Below are positions 10,536-22,565 of a stretch of DNA of 64,000 nucleotides, in pieces. How positions within the stretch are numbered: the stretch's first letter is position 1; each line of letters begins with the position of its first letter. Made by a program: the position numbers and the translations under genes. Under the pieces are notes generated by a model. It searched no databases. It saw only the letters and a program-made list of their open reading frames with translations, and was not told the DNA's origin. The DNA comes from Dryocosmus kuriphilus (taxonomy: Eukaryota > Arthropoda > Insecta > Hymenoptera > Cynipidae): positions 14,369,494 through 14,433,493 of the forward strand of contig CM076192.1 of the NCBI GenBank assembly GCA_038277395.1, read 5' to 3'.

Positions 10536-10966
10536 GAACTCTTGATCAAGAGTCGCGTCGGGCATCACAAACCTCAATTAAACGATGGCGCACTTTTTGG
10601 ATCATTTTCTTTTTATTCTGAAGATTTTACATTATTAATTTTCACAGTTTACGTGCTAATTTTTCTTTAAAATTTCGATAAATTTCAATTATATAAGATC
10701 CGAAATTACGAAAACATGCATGTGTCAAAATAACGAGAGGCGAAGTTCATTTTTCTTGGTTGAGGTTGATCACGCTTGACAGAGTCGAGACGTGCGTCTT
10801 ATGCAGGTTTAGGTAAGTCGGATATCTTGAAATGTTACACACCTGTGGTATTCGTAACGAAAATTAATTCCGCAAGGTACGCAGAATTGAAAAAAAGTGA
10901 TCATAAAAGTACGCGATCATTAATTTTCGACATGTGACGCCCGACATGGGTCTTGATCAAGAATAC
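10536..10966. mobile_element. MITE-like element with long inverted ends
   Basis: The left end reads CTTGATCAAGAGTCGCGTCGG and the reverse complement of the right end CTTGATCAAGACCCATGTCGG. Similarity extends about 80-90 bp inwards (TCACA, GCGCAC/GCGTAC, ATGATC). No coding capacity. I could not define a target duplication. Confidence 0.55.
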
Positions 10967-11601
10967 CCTACTAAATAAGAATCATAAGAATATCCTGGTA
11001 AGAAGGCTTGCAATAAATGAGATTAAAAATGGTACTTTTTCGTAACACCTGAATTTTCCTCTTTTCCCTTTCCCTATCAGCCGAAATAGAAAAAATCCAA
11101 AGCAATCCACTTCAGTGCCGTTTCTCTGTGTGTTTGACGAGGGCAAGCTTAACCTCAAAATAATTAAAAAACGAAATTCTATATTGCGAGGAGGCAAGCT
11201 TTACTTGTGACCTTAAATTTGTTGACAACACTCCCCGACCAAGCCGAGGACTAAAATAAGATAACATAAAACTTCCCGTGAATGAACTCCAGAACGGGAA
11301 TCACTAAATTCTCAGAGGGGCACTCATAGACACGGATAAATTCGTAATGTACTTATGTGATTGTTCTCCAACTTTGCTTCTGTAATTCCGGACCACGTGG
11401 CATCGGGATTTTGGTTGAGACCGGCTGGAGGGAGGGACCAGGAGGTCCCAAGTAGACAAACATTTGTCATATAGAAAGAACAGTTATGAATTTCTTAATA
11501 GACAGTAAAATTAAAAACAACATGGAGATTTACAAGTTTGAATCTAGAGAATAATTGAGGTAGTTATATCATCAACAAGTGTCGGTGGAGACACTGAGTT
11601 A

Positions 11602-11718
11602 GGGGCCGTTCACGCATTACGTCACGCTTTTTTCTGATGTATATAACTATCATAGGCATCACACTACACCTGGTCTCCCTCCCACCCTAGGCGTGTGACG
11701 CAATAATTGAACGGCCCC
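11602..11718. mobile_element. 117-bp MITE, PIF/Harbinger-like, TTA duplication
   Basis: The ends are GGGGCCGTTCA and its reverse complement TGAACGGCCCC, and the inverted repeat extends through TTACGTCACGC versus TTGCGTCACACGC. It is flanked on both sides by TTA (11599-11601, 11719-11721). A 3-bp TWA duplication with ends starting GGG fits PIF/Harbinger elements; the family assignment is inferred from that. Confidence 0.75.
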
Positions 11719-12529
11719 TTAGCGCATCTAAACTGTGAACTGTTTCTGGCAGTCTCGCCAGGCATCGTGCGATTGTCACTTTTCAAACTCTAAAGGCGAA
11801 GCGCGCACCTGATTGTATATCTTCCTTGTCTTCATTCTTTTTCTGGACTTCGAGACGAGCACGTGGCTTTGAACTTGTCTATCGACAAAAGGGCTAATTC
11901 TTTAAAAATTATTGAAATGGTTGGTTTCATTAAAATTATTCGGATTAGCCACATTCACCGGGAATTGTCCTCAAAATATTTGTACAAAAATCATTCTAGA
12001 AGCATGTAATATGTAAAATCTAGAAGGTTTTTAAAAAAATGACATTACCTTACTATTTAAAAATCCGATGATTTGAAATTTTGTCACGGAAAAAAAAAGT
12101 AAAACCATGATAAACAAATTGAAAAATTAGTTTCTATCTTGAATACTTCCGCAGAAATAAATCTTAATGACGTAAGTTGATGCAAACGTGAATCCACAAC
12201 ATTTTACTTCACCAAAATTTGTGAAAATAAAAAAGACATACTCGTATGAACAGAGCCTAAAGGAGACTCCGAGCTGCCTTCCACTAAATGTGCAATGTAT
12301 CTAAATAAATCCAAATACAATTTTTCTAGGTCAATTGGTTCACTAGGGACAAAAAGATCAATAAGAACCACCTATGGTAGGACACTACTGCCGCCTCGGA
12401 CATCGTGCGGTAAGGGCACACGATGCGAAGGGCGCCTTTCCTCTGGACAGAGGCCAGTCGCTTCCGATACTTATCGAATTTCAGCACGTATGCCTACATT
12501 TCAGCACAATATATCAGTATTAAGTGAAC

Positions 12530-12860
12530 TATGCTCAGTCACGAAATATGGAGGGGGATGGTGCAACATGGTACATGGTACACGTCACATATATTCCTCT
12601 TACCACCCCGAAGACAGACTTAGAGCACCAACGGTGTGGCAGTAGGTGATCGGATGACTGTATGTAACTCATCTCCGACTCCGTGATTGACGCAGTGGGT
12701 AGTGTATAGGGCTTAGAATCGGCGGCCAAGAGTTCGATTACCCGGCCTGGAATCAATTTTTAATAACGCTTACTCGTTACGCTTCAAACACTGCACAGTC
12801 ACTCGTCCTCTTCCTTTCCTATGTACAGCTTTTCACGCTACATATGCTACTATTCCAGTT
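12530..12860 (+). mobile_element. tRNA-derived SINE, copy 1
   Basis: The head reads GACGCAGTGGGTAGTG (A-box-like) and GAGTTCGATTACC (B-box-like). Before it lies a stretch with CACCCCGAAGACAGACTTAG and after it TCAATTTTTAATAACG and CTCTTCCTTTCC. The whole arrangement recurs at 34444-34770 and 34978-35255 on the minus strand. Confidence 0.75.
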
Positions 12861-13149
12861 ACTGGAATGTGACTATTTCGAGGTGGCAAATGTTACCCGC
12901 TACGCCTGTAACTACAATTATAATATGTGACTACTTTGAGTGGGAGATCTAGTGTCACTGGTGACTGTCGAGAAGATCACATGTCATAGATTTTCGCAGT
13001 AACGTTACCTACACGAAAGTGTTTAAATTGGTAACTGCGTTAGCTGGGTGAGATTTCTTCAAGCTCCTGCTAGGGCTTCCGGGCCTTCTGCTCGTCCTGG
13101 CATTCGCTCTAGGAATTAGTGTACGCTCCTCATCAAAGGAATCTGCAGA
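12861..13149. other. Unassigned sequence
   Basis: I see no feature here. Confidence 0.3.
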
Positions 13150-13735
13150 TTTACGTATTAGTTTTGGCACCCTCTTGATTGTCCAGCACCGAGAAGCGTC
13201 TCGTGTTGTTTCTTGGGACATTATCGTGAGTGACGACGAATTCACTCCACGAACTGTGTAATGGAAGAGGAGTAAGCGACTTTTGTAGAGCGTTTGGACT
13301 CTCGTGGCCAAGAATGGTGTCACGTCCATCCGAATAGGTCAACTATGAAGGGGGGTTCGCGACTTCTGGTGAATATTTGGGGTTCTGTGTCAAGTGATGG
13401 CTGTGCGTCCATCTATAAGGGCTGACGAAGTACTTGGAGTAGTTTCTTGGGTATAGCAGGACTTCACCGAGGATATTTGTTGTCTGTGCTTCGAACTTTG
13501 TGGTTCTATCCTCTCACTGGAAGTGACAGATCTCGCCTCCCAGTTGAGCGATGACCAGGTATAGATCGTGCCATTTCGGAGCGAGCCAAGCATTGAAGCC
13601 ACGTGTTTTGTCAAAAAGCACATGCGTTTTGATTCGAACTAAGCCACTCACTTTGAAGTGTGGCTGTTGTTTTGCTAGTGGATTATACTTGCTTCGAATG
13701 TAACGATCTTCATGGTCTCAGCCGCCATGGTCTCT
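13150..13735 (-). pseudogene. Ty3/Gypsy integrase C-terminal fragment
   Basis: Reading the minus strand from about 13735 gives HFKVSGLVRIKTHVLFDKT, then GFNAWLAPKWHDLYLVIA and QLGGEI. This is the layout of the C-terminal DNA-binding domain of Ty3/Gypsy integrases. Several frameshifts and stops follow, and the sequence after about 13380 is not clearly coding. It is unrelated in sequence to the integrase at 4150-4482, so it is a third Ty3 family in the window. Confidence 0.5.
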
Positions 13736-13934
13736 TTTGGTATTATTAAGAAAATGTGGTTACAAAGTAACAATTATTTAATCTAACTCCTTTTAAAATT
13801 TTAATTGCTTTTTAATCAAAATGGAGGTTATTATCACGGAGAAAACGTTTCCCTATCAAAAAAACAAACAGAGCACTCTCGACTTACAATAAACTTAACT
13901 GTGCGTAAGTTTCGCTACCAAATGTACAAAGTAG

Positions 13935-15440
13935 ACTCAAAATACTTCAAGAGACAAGGAAAAGGACAAGGGTAGGGCCAGTGTAGGCATAATAATGGGA
14001 GTCAAGGAAAGTTTTGAGGAAAAGGAAGTAATAAAAAATACTTTAAATGGTTTACAGGAGAGGAGGGTAAAAATAAAAGGAAGATAGCATAGGATAGTGA
14101 CAACTTATAACGGGAATAAAATTAAAAGGAAAAGGAAAGAAAAAGAGAGTTACATAAGTGAGGAGGAAAAAGAGATTCTAATAATACGAGAGGATTGGAA
14201 TGCAAGAATAGGAGAGAAAGGGAGCGTTTACGTGGATGCAAAGTATAGCGAGAGGAATACAATAGACTATAGGATTCATAAAGAGGGAAAGGAACTTTTA
14301 TGTTTAGTGGAAGAAAGGGTTTGGTATATACTGAATGGAAATAAAAAAAAAGGAGAGGCGAAAGGGGAATTTACGCACATAAGAGCATAAAATAATAGAT
14401 TACGTTATAGTCACTACAGAGGGATGTGAAAATATAAAAAGGTAGAGTCTAGAGTGGAATCGGATCATCCACCATTAGGGGTGCAGCTAAAAAGCAGAAT
14501 CGATAAGGAACAGAGAAAATCGGGGGGCGAAGTAGTAGAGAAAGAAGTGTGGATGGAAGAAACAAGGAAGGAATCAGAGAAAGGGTCAGAAAATTAGAAT
14601 ATTAGAAGGTCGAGTTACTACAGATGTGGCAAGAATTAAAGACGAAGGTGAAAAAGGCTAGGAAAGTTAAAAAAAGAAAAAGGAAGTAAAAAAACGTATA
14701 AAAACTGGAAAAAGGGAATGGAAGTTAGTTTGAAGCATGTAAAGATTAGGAAAGAGTATACAGATCTATGTCAGAGAAAGGAGGAAAAGAAGAAAAAAGA
14801 AATAGAGGAAGAAGTTAGTAGGATTAAAACGGAGGGGGAGGCGTGGAAAAAAAAGAGTTTACAGATGAAAAAAAACTGCTAGAAAAAAAAAAAAAAAAAA
14901 AAGGAAGGAGGTTAAAGAAAAGGAAGGAATCAGAGAAAAGGGTCAGAAAATTAGAATATTAGAAGGTCGAAACAGAATTAAAGACGAAGGTGAAAAAGGC
15001 TAGGAAAGTTAAAAAAAAGAAAAAGGAAGTAAAAAAACGTATAAAAACTGGAAAAAGGGAATGGAAGTTAGTTTGAAGCATGTAAAGATTAGGAAAGAGT
15101 ATACAGATCTATGTCAGAGAAAGGAGGAAAAGAAGAAAAAAAGAAATAGAGGAAGAAGTTAGTAGGATTAAAACGGAGGGGGAGGCGTGGAAGTTTATAA
15201 ATAAAATGATAAAGAAAAAAGAGGGAATAAGTGACAAGATCAAAATGAAAGGTTGAAGGAGATATTTCAAAGAAATGTTTACAGGCTCAGATGAAAAGAA
15301 AACGGATAACCAGCAGAGAGGAAAAAAAAAGAAAAAAAGAGAGGAAAAGGAAGCGGATTTAGGGGACGAGGAGATAGAAGTGCAATTGAATAGGCTAAAG
15401 AAAGGGAAGGCAGGGGAAAGAGATGGGCTCTTTAAGTTTG
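13935..15440 (+). pseudogene. LINE remnant: endonuclease and pre-RT region
   Basis: Frames give an apurinic-type endonuclease, with GVKESFEEKE near 14000, then IIREDWNARIGEKGS (14190) and the end segment IDYVIV (14395). From about 15250 a segment precedes the RT domain, with RYFKEMFTGSDEK and EIEVQLNRLKKGKAGERDGL. The order is that of ORF2 of non-LTR retrotransposons. Many frameshifts are present, and a 270-bp direct duplication lies in the middle. The RT itself is absent here, but fragments of a matching type occur at 22200 and 35546, same strand and in the right order. Confidence 0.7.
14565..15190 (+). repeat. Direct duplication of about 270 bp inside the LINE
   Basis: 14565-14850 and 14918-15190 share nearly all bases, for example GGTCAGAAAATTAGAATATT and AGTATACAGATCTATGTCAG in each. 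The first copy runs into an A-rich run (14880-14900) before the second starts. Confidence 0.9.
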
Positions 15441-15554
15441 AATAGAAATGTGTAAACTTGAATTTTGTTTCGGACTATGTATTTATGTTTTGAGTTCACA
15501 ATCATAAAGATATGTAGGAGATTAACGGAAAAATGATTTTTCTCATTAAATTTA

Positions 15555-16876
15555 CGAAGTTTAATCAAAAAGTAAGGTGACTTTTTGAATTTCGTGGGAT
15601 GCGCACAATCGATATTCGTTTTCCGTTTTCCTTATGTTGGTACACTCGTCCCAAACATATGTGTACAGTTTCAGCTATATAGCATTTTTTGTTTGTTTGT
15701 GAGAGGCATAAAGGTTAGAAGTGTTTTGCCTGCTCGGCGATTTTCTGCTGTCGAAAAAAAAATGGATCAAAGAATTTGCATGCAATTTTGTGTAAAAAAT
15801 GGAATTAAGTGCTCCAAAACACTTGAAATATTGACAGTGGCATACGGTGAGTGTACTCTGAGTAAAAAAAATATTTATAAGTGGTACAAGCTCTTTCGGG
15901 AAGGCCGAGAAGATGTTAATGACGAAGCTCGCCCTGGACGTCCCAGCACGTCAACAACTGATGAAAACGCTGAAGATGTGAAGAAAATAGTGTTGGCGAA
16001 TCGTCGAATTACCATTAGAGAAGTTGCTGATGATGTCGGCATCTCGTTTGGCTCGTGCCAAGCAATTTTAGTGGATATTTTGGGCATGAGACGTGTGTCA
16101 GCGAAGTTTGTTCCGAAATTGCTAAATTTTGACCAAAAGAACCGTCGCGTGAGCTTCGCTCAGGAGCTGTTGAATGACGTCAACGGCGACCCAGACTTGT
16201 TCTAAAGGATCATAACAGGTGACGAAACATGGCTATATGGTTATGACGTCGAAACTAAGGCTCAATCGTCCCAGTGGAAGCATTCTGGATCACCAAGACC
16301 AAAAAAAGCACGCCAAGTTCAATCAAATGTCAAGGTTTTGCTTACCGTTTCCTTCGATTATCATGTCGTAGTGCATCAGGAGTTCTTACCACAAGGTCGT
16401 GCAGTTAATAAAGAGTATTACCTTGAAGTTATGCGCCGTTTGCGTGAAGTAATACGAAAAAAACGTCGGGAATTGTGGAAAAAACCACTCATGGTTATTG
16501 CACCACGATAATGCGCCAGCTCACACGTCATTGCTTGTTCGTAATTTTTTGGCCAATAACAACACCATAATCATGCCTCAGCCACCGTATTCATCAGATT
16601 TGGCTCCCTGCGACTTTTTCCTGTTTCCATAACTGAAAAGACCCATGAAAGGATGGCGTTTTGCGACGATTGAGGAGATAGAGACCGCATCGCTGGAAGA
16701 GCTGAAGGCTATACCGAAAAGTGCTTATCAGAAATGCTTTGAGGATTGGAAAAAGCGCTGGCACAAATGTATTATATCCGAGGGGGATTACTTTGAAGGG
16801 GACAACATCAATATTGACGAATAAATAAATATTTTTTGATAAAAATAAAGTCACCTTACTTTTTGATCACACCTCG
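15555..16876 (+). mobile_element. Full-length mariner element
   Basis: Inverted ends of about 28 bp share ATCAAAAAGTAAGGTGACT, and TA lies on each side (15553-15554, 16877-16878). The interior encodes one mariner transposase. Length, 1322 bp, is normal for the family. It is clearly distinct in sequence from the mariner at 1-941. Confidence 0.92.
15762..16824 (+). pseudogene. mariner transposase, one stop and at least one frameshift
   Basis: Starts MDQRICMQFCVKNG at an ATG after an A-run. The N-terminal half has two helix-turn-helix regions (SKKNIYKWYKLFREGRE, then TIREVADDVGISFGS). A TAA at 16203-16205 stops the frame just before ITGDETW, the first catalytic Asp. A shift near 16490 moves to the frame with the second Asp (HHDNAPAH) and third (SDLAPCDFF). 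The end reads GDYFEGDN followed by TAA at 16822. All three catalytic positions of the DD34D triad are therefore kept, but the gene cannot be read through. Confidence 0.9.
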
Positions 16877-18120
16877 TAAACTATGTTAAAAATGACTTAT
16901 TGAAAAGAAAGTGTCCTCTTCCTCTTTCAGTGGTTTCTTTAGCAAGAATTCAACCAATATCAATTTCGCTAATCATTAATTACATATAAGTTTTTGTTAG
17001 TCAATTTAAACTAATTTAGAGTTAAAGAGCTGGGTCAATGAAGTAGATACGAAATTCTATGTTTTAAAACCTATATTATCTATTTGTAGTTTTATATTTG
17101 TCCGTTCTTTACAGGATTAAACCTCAACAGTTTCTGAAGATTCAACAAGAATGCACACTGGGAATAGCATTAGTATGCATATTTTCTTCTACATATAAGT
17201 AAAAAAAATCATTTATCATTCTCCACCATGGATACTTTTACGAATTGGAATTAATCATTCATAATTTAATAGCTGGAATCCGACTTCGAAAGATATATGA
17301 TTGAGGGAGGGGGGGGGGGGGGGGGAGCACCTCCCAAAATATTGTGTGCCACATTATCCCCCATTTTGTAATATTTGGCCTCAAGTAGCTTCCAAAATTA
17401 TTCCTATTTGTTCAAAATCAAAGATAAAGGAGGTAAGGAATTTGTCACAAATAATAGAGAATTAATTAACCAAGGTATTACACGTTTTTACCGCAATTAT
17501 TTTACTTATTACCTTACGTTTTCAATTATATTATAAAATTTATTTACAATCCGTAAGTTACTATTCCGCAAAAACTTGATTCAAAAGCTAATGCTTTTTA
17601 TATTTCACGGAATCCATTTCAAAGCAGACAGGCAACGCGAGGACAATTTGAAGTTACGGAATTAGTTGTCTCCTAAATATCTCATTTTTTAAAGAAAATA
17701 TGACACATATTTTATTGTTTTTGCAAACAAAATGATTTCCCCCATGTTATGACTATTTGAAATTGTAGGGTGGTTCTTCAGAAAAATGACCGTTTTTGAC
17801 AAATTTCAATTCTTCGAATACAAAATTTTGTTGACCGAAAATAAAGTTTCAACCGCATGAAACTTACAAAATTTCTTCAACATTTCAGTACCATTTCAAC
17901 AAAAAAAGGTGGATTTTACTTTATTAGATAATAAGTAAAGCATTAATTATTTTTCAGGTACTCATGACAGTCTCTTAGCATTATTATTGCTATCGCTATC
18001 CGTAACTATTCCAAAGAATGTGAAGCTCAAAGATTCGCGTTCTGTCGCTATTCCAAAAATCTTCGTAACCAAGAACTTTATTCTACACGTTGTGGTAATA
18101 AGACAAATTATTTTAATATA
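16877..18120. other. Non-coding, AT-rich
   Basis: No gene seen. A run of G (about 17304-17325) is the only striking feature. Confidence 0.5.
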
Positions 18121-18432
18121 CAGGGTGTCTAGTGGACCGAGAGACCAGGTAAAACCTGGGAAAATTTGATTACTTGCTTCATATATTTTACAAAACATAT
18201 TTATTTCAGTATAAAAATAGTACAATTTTTCATGTAGATTTTTAAAAAAACCTTGAAATTTGCACAATTTTGTTCAATATCTTCCTAAAAAATTCATCAA
18301 ATACCTTTACATAAGACTCGTTTTGCACATGTGAATAAATAATTGCCAAAGACAAAGAGACGTTTCCAAATTGGTCAAGTGAAAGAATGTGGTCGGGAAA
18401 AATACGGAAATTTCAAACCACTAGACATCCTG
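18121..18432. mobile_element. 312-bp MITE with CAGGGTGTC ends
   Basis: Left end CAGGGTGTCTAGTGG, right end CCACTAGACATCCTG, inverted with one mismatch. TA adjoins both ends, which fits a Tc1/mariner-type target. The flanks share a longer direct repeat, TATTTTAATATA. Non-coding. Confidence 0.75.
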
Positions 18433-18500
18433 TATTTTAATATAGAATGCACCAAAGCACTATATGTACCGAATATTATAACTTATTTCTATTACTCTAG

Positions 18501-20826
18501 GATCATGCTAATCTGGATCAGGAGAAAGAGGACTTTAAATCTTTTTTAACTGAACACGGCCAACCCATTCTCTCTTATCTTATTTGGTGCGGAAACATCG
18601 AAAGAATTTATCAAAGTTATGTAGAAGTTAACAGTGAAAGATATTCTTACGCCGGTCCTCTAGAAGCAGTCGAAGCTTGTTTTAAGTGTTTAAAAGTACT
18701 GAGAAGATGGCCATACTTTTGCGACTACGTGTGGGCATTCATTAAAAAAATAGTTTATGATATTGAGCCACAGAGGAGTTTTGCGCCCGTGAATAAGTTG
18801 ATCGTACAAATTAAAAAAGTTTAAGTGTGTGACATTGCGAAAAATGTAGTCTTTAAGTAATTAAATCTGCTGCGTTTGTAATAATAGCATATAATAATTT
18901 GCATATATATATAATTTGCATATAATGCAAAATTTTGTAAATATCACGCAAATTCGCAAATATGGATCCCATAATGATCGCAGGTCATATTTTGACTTTT
19001 ATTTTGTCATTGCACGGAGATCATAGTCTTTCGAGAAATGTTATTCAACTAGTAATAGAATATATGGATGATTTTATTCGAAGTGTGTACCTGCCGTCGC
19101 TGAAACGCGATATTACACAAATCTTAAAAGAAATTAATGTCTCGGATAATTTTTTACGTGATGTACAAAAATGTTTGCACCAGTATAGTTCAGTTTTCGA
19201 ACATGGAGCCACCGAAGCTAAACGATTTGATCTTTTAAGAAAGAAAGGATTTATGGAACCTGAAGAATTTAAAATTGGAGAACCTTTTGTGGATGCAATT
19301 GTTGGAAATGAATTTTAAAATTATTTTTAGAAATACCGGAAATGTTTAAGGAAATATTGGATTATATTGGAAAGTTGGGCAAAGAATCTTATGTTATTTG
19401 TAATATAATGCAAGGTGATTTGTGGCGGGAAAATTATTCCAAAATTGTTGACGATGTCGTTCTGCCTTTGTTTTTGTTCTATGACGAACTTGAAACGGGA
19501 AATCCCTCAGGCAGCCATGCTGGCGTAAACAAATCCGGTGCTGTTTATGCTTCTATAGCCTGTCTTCCACCGCATATAGTTTCCCGATTAAATAGTATAT
19601 TTCTAACAACCTTAGTACATAGTGAGGATAAAAAAAGGTGCTCAAATGAAACGGTTTTCAGAAAAATAGTCCAAGAAATTAATTACCTTCAAAGCGACGG
19701 AATATTAATCAAAGTGGATGGTGTCTTGCGGCGTGTAAAATTTCAATTATTATTAATCCTAGGTGATAATCTGGGTCTTAATAGTATATTCGGTATGATG
19801 GAATTTTTCAAAGCCACATATTTCTGTAGAATATGTAAAATTTTGTCCTCAGAATCAGCAACGCTAGCAGTACAAGATGAAACGAAATTAACAACACCCG
19901 AAAATTACGAACAAGATTTTACAGCATCAGATGCATCGACAACTGGTATTAAAGAACCGTGCACATTTAATAAAATAAATAATTTTCACATCACGAAAAG
20001 CTTTGTTGCGGACATGATGCAAGAGCTTTTGGAGGGTATATGCGTATATGTCATACGTTCAATAATATATAAGTTCATTTTTGAAGATAAATATTTCACG
20101 CTGGAAGTTTTGAATGCTCGCGTAAAAAATTTTGAATACGGTCCAACAGTTTCTAACATTCCTCCAATAATCTTCATGAAGAGGTTGAAAAAGAAATTGA
20201 ATTTAAAGATGTCTGCATCTGAGATGCTTTGCCTTGTGCGTTACTTTGGTCTCATTATTGGCAACTTGATTCCTGAAACCGATGTTGGTTGGGAACTTTA
20301 TAAATATCTCAGACAAATTCTCGATATTGTAACTTCCCCGCGAGTAATTAGATCAGATGCTACAGTTTTAAAAGGGCTAATACAAAAGCATAATGAACTG
20401 TACGTAAAACTTTTTGGCAATTTAAAACCGAAATTCCATATTCTCATTCACTACCCCAGACTCTTATTACAAAATGGACCATTCGTCAGTCAGAATTCGC
20501 GAACCAGGCCGAATATTTTAATCAGGTTGAAGTGTATGGTACATTGTACAAAGTTGGGGTAGTCGTAGTTACAAATATGGAAGGAATCGAAAAAGAATTT
20601 GGTGAAATTATAAAAATAATTTAAATAAATGATGACGTTTTCTTCCATGTCAAGATTTTTGAAGACTTTTGAAATCACCTTCGATGACCATTATCAAACG
20701 TATATTGTTCACCGAAAGAAAAACGAAACCAAATTCTTAAAGCAAGCAGATTTGCCAATAATTGCACCTTGTTTATCAATTAAGAAACACAATACGCATT
20801 TCATTGCAACACGTTACGGTTTATAG
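18501..20826 (+). pseudogene. Transposase-like gene of an uncharacterised invertebrate family, decayed
   Basis: A splice-acceptor-like TTACTCTAG precedes a frame at 18501 encoding about 110 residues up to a TAA at 18832. A second frame (18962-19318) and a third (19342-20562) follow, then a C-terminal part after a shift (YGTLYKVGVVVV from about 20535, and FDDHYQTYIVHRK to 20826). The main frame has PLFLFYDELETGNPSGSHAG, a C-R-I-C pair in ATYFCRICK, MMQELLEGI, ASEMLCLVRYFGLIIG and KPKFHILIHYPR. From memory, multi-copy predicted proteins of invertebrates share this order of motifs, and I take them to be transposon-derived; I cannot name the superfamily. About 20510 a segment seems deleted. Not functional as it stands. 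Confidence 0.55.
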
Positions 20827-22199
20827 ATGTACAAAATTTTTAATGTCAATAAAATGTTTTAAACAATTTATTTTTGTAATATTTGTGTCTAAACATTGAC
20901 TATTATTGATTTCTGGTGTACTTAATTGTTTACACGATCATAAAATTCAACTGCGACCTGCAGCTTAATTTGTCCGCGAACGAAAAGCCATCTCTGGACC
21001 TGTGGGGCAATTGCTTTCTCTTTTGTGGGACTGCAGCGTTCCCAACACGTGGGAAAGGATCTGCTCGCACGTTTGGCACATATGCTCACTCAAATGGGGT
21101 GTGTACGCTGCACCAACCGCCGTGGTGGCGCTGCGTTGCTACTAAGAAGACAGCAGCTCACCCAAATATTTTCAGTGAATCAATAGGAACAATCAATACC
21201 AAAATGGACAGGTAGCTGCTGAGCACTGCAAAATTGGCAAATTGATCCAAAGTTTCACAGTCCCATTTTCAAATCCATTTCTCCTAAAAATCCTTAGTCA
21301 ACTAAATCTTCCCCGCCTCTCACCACCGACAAGGAGACTACAATGTGTATCCTCGAAAATTCAATCAGGGTAGTTCAGTGAGCATCTTCGATGGACAGAG
21401 AAGACTCGGTAAGAGTCACTGGACGGAAAACCCCTGACGCCCGTCCAAGCCGAGGTACGCCGGTACCTCCCGTTACCCCTTACGGTGTGCACCCCTTTTT
21501 TCAAACCGTAAGTCTAAACGAGCAATTTGAGAATCGCGGGTTGAAAGTGTGAATAGGTATAGTACGTTCTCCTAAATAGGGCGTGTAGTGAAACCGGTAG
21601 TTCCAGGAAGGACGTAAGGTAAACGCTAGTAGCGAGAAAAATCAAAAGGCTTTTATGCCGTCACGAGCGGGGCGTGCGACACTCCCCTATCCCTGTGTAG
21701 AACGGTAACCCGTGTCTCCGTTTAAGTGATGAGTATTAAAAACACCTTCGGAGTAAGTTGAAAAGTGTGAAGCCAGCCCGAATGGAAGGAGAACTATCTT
21801 CTTCCATACGGTAGCTATAAGAGGTACAATTATACATCGGCAGTGTTGGTAATGTATCTTATTTGACTTCTTTTTTCTCTACATATAACGGTAATATTAA
21901 TAACCATATGTGTATTGGGGGGTTGATTCGGGGACAATAAATCATTATCAGATTGTATTGTAACTCCTAGAAATCATTTCGAAACAGACCATTCTCTCCT
22001 TTTTCGTAACTTAAGAAAAGCAAATGATAAATAATTAAGTAAGGAAATTTTCAACTAACCAATAAAATTGGTTATAATCCCTTGGATGAGGGGCATTGAA
22101 TGACCATACCCATAAAATTAAAATTTAAACATCGTGAAAAGGATGGCAGTTTGGAGCCTCCGCAATCAGAACAAAAAGGGGATGAAACAAATGTTCAAT
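20827..22199. other. Unassigned, partly GC-richer sequence
   Basis: I see no coding signal or defined ends. The stretch 21330-21850 has a more balanced base composition than its surroundings and may be part of an unrecognised repeat. Confidence 0.4.
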
Positions 22200-22565
22200 T
22201 AATGTTCGGGTTGTAACAGCCCGATAAGCGCACTGCTATTTGCAGTGTTCCGAGCGCCCATGGAGAAGGAATTCAAGAAAGGATTATAAGGGGGATTAGT
22301 GGTAGGAAGGAAAAGGTTTTGGTCTCCGGCATACGCAGATGATATTGTGTTACTAGCGAAATAGGTGGGTGTTTTGAGAAGCATGATAAAAAGATTAGAG
22401 AGATATCTGAGAGAAAAGTAACTAATACTGAATGTAAATACGTCTAAGGTAATGGTTTTCAACAAAGATGGTGGTAAAAGGAAAAATAGTGACGAATGGC
22501 AGTGGGGAAAAGAAAAGGTGGAAGAAGTAAAGGAATTTGTTTATTTAGTATTTTTAATGCGAAAT
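22200..22565 (+). pseudogene. LINE reverse transcriptase fragment with YADD
   Basis: The frame gives NSPISALLFAVFRAPMEKEF, then SPAYADDIVLLAK with the catalytic YADD box, and LILNVNTSKVMVF and KVEEVKEFVYL. These are the RT motifs around the active site of a non-LTR element. Two in-frame stops (TAA after EFKKGL, TAG after LLAK) disable it. The reading stops at about 22565 in the middle of the domain and a matching continuation starts at 35546. Confidence 0.75.

Larger units (their letters stand above)
10147..12529. other. Non-coding, probably intronic or intergenic, with two MITEs
   Basis: No coding signal. If the Ig exon belongs to a live gene, this would be its upstream intron on the minus strand. 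Two inverted-repeat elements (10536-10966 and 11602-11718) are inserted here. Confidence 0.5.
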
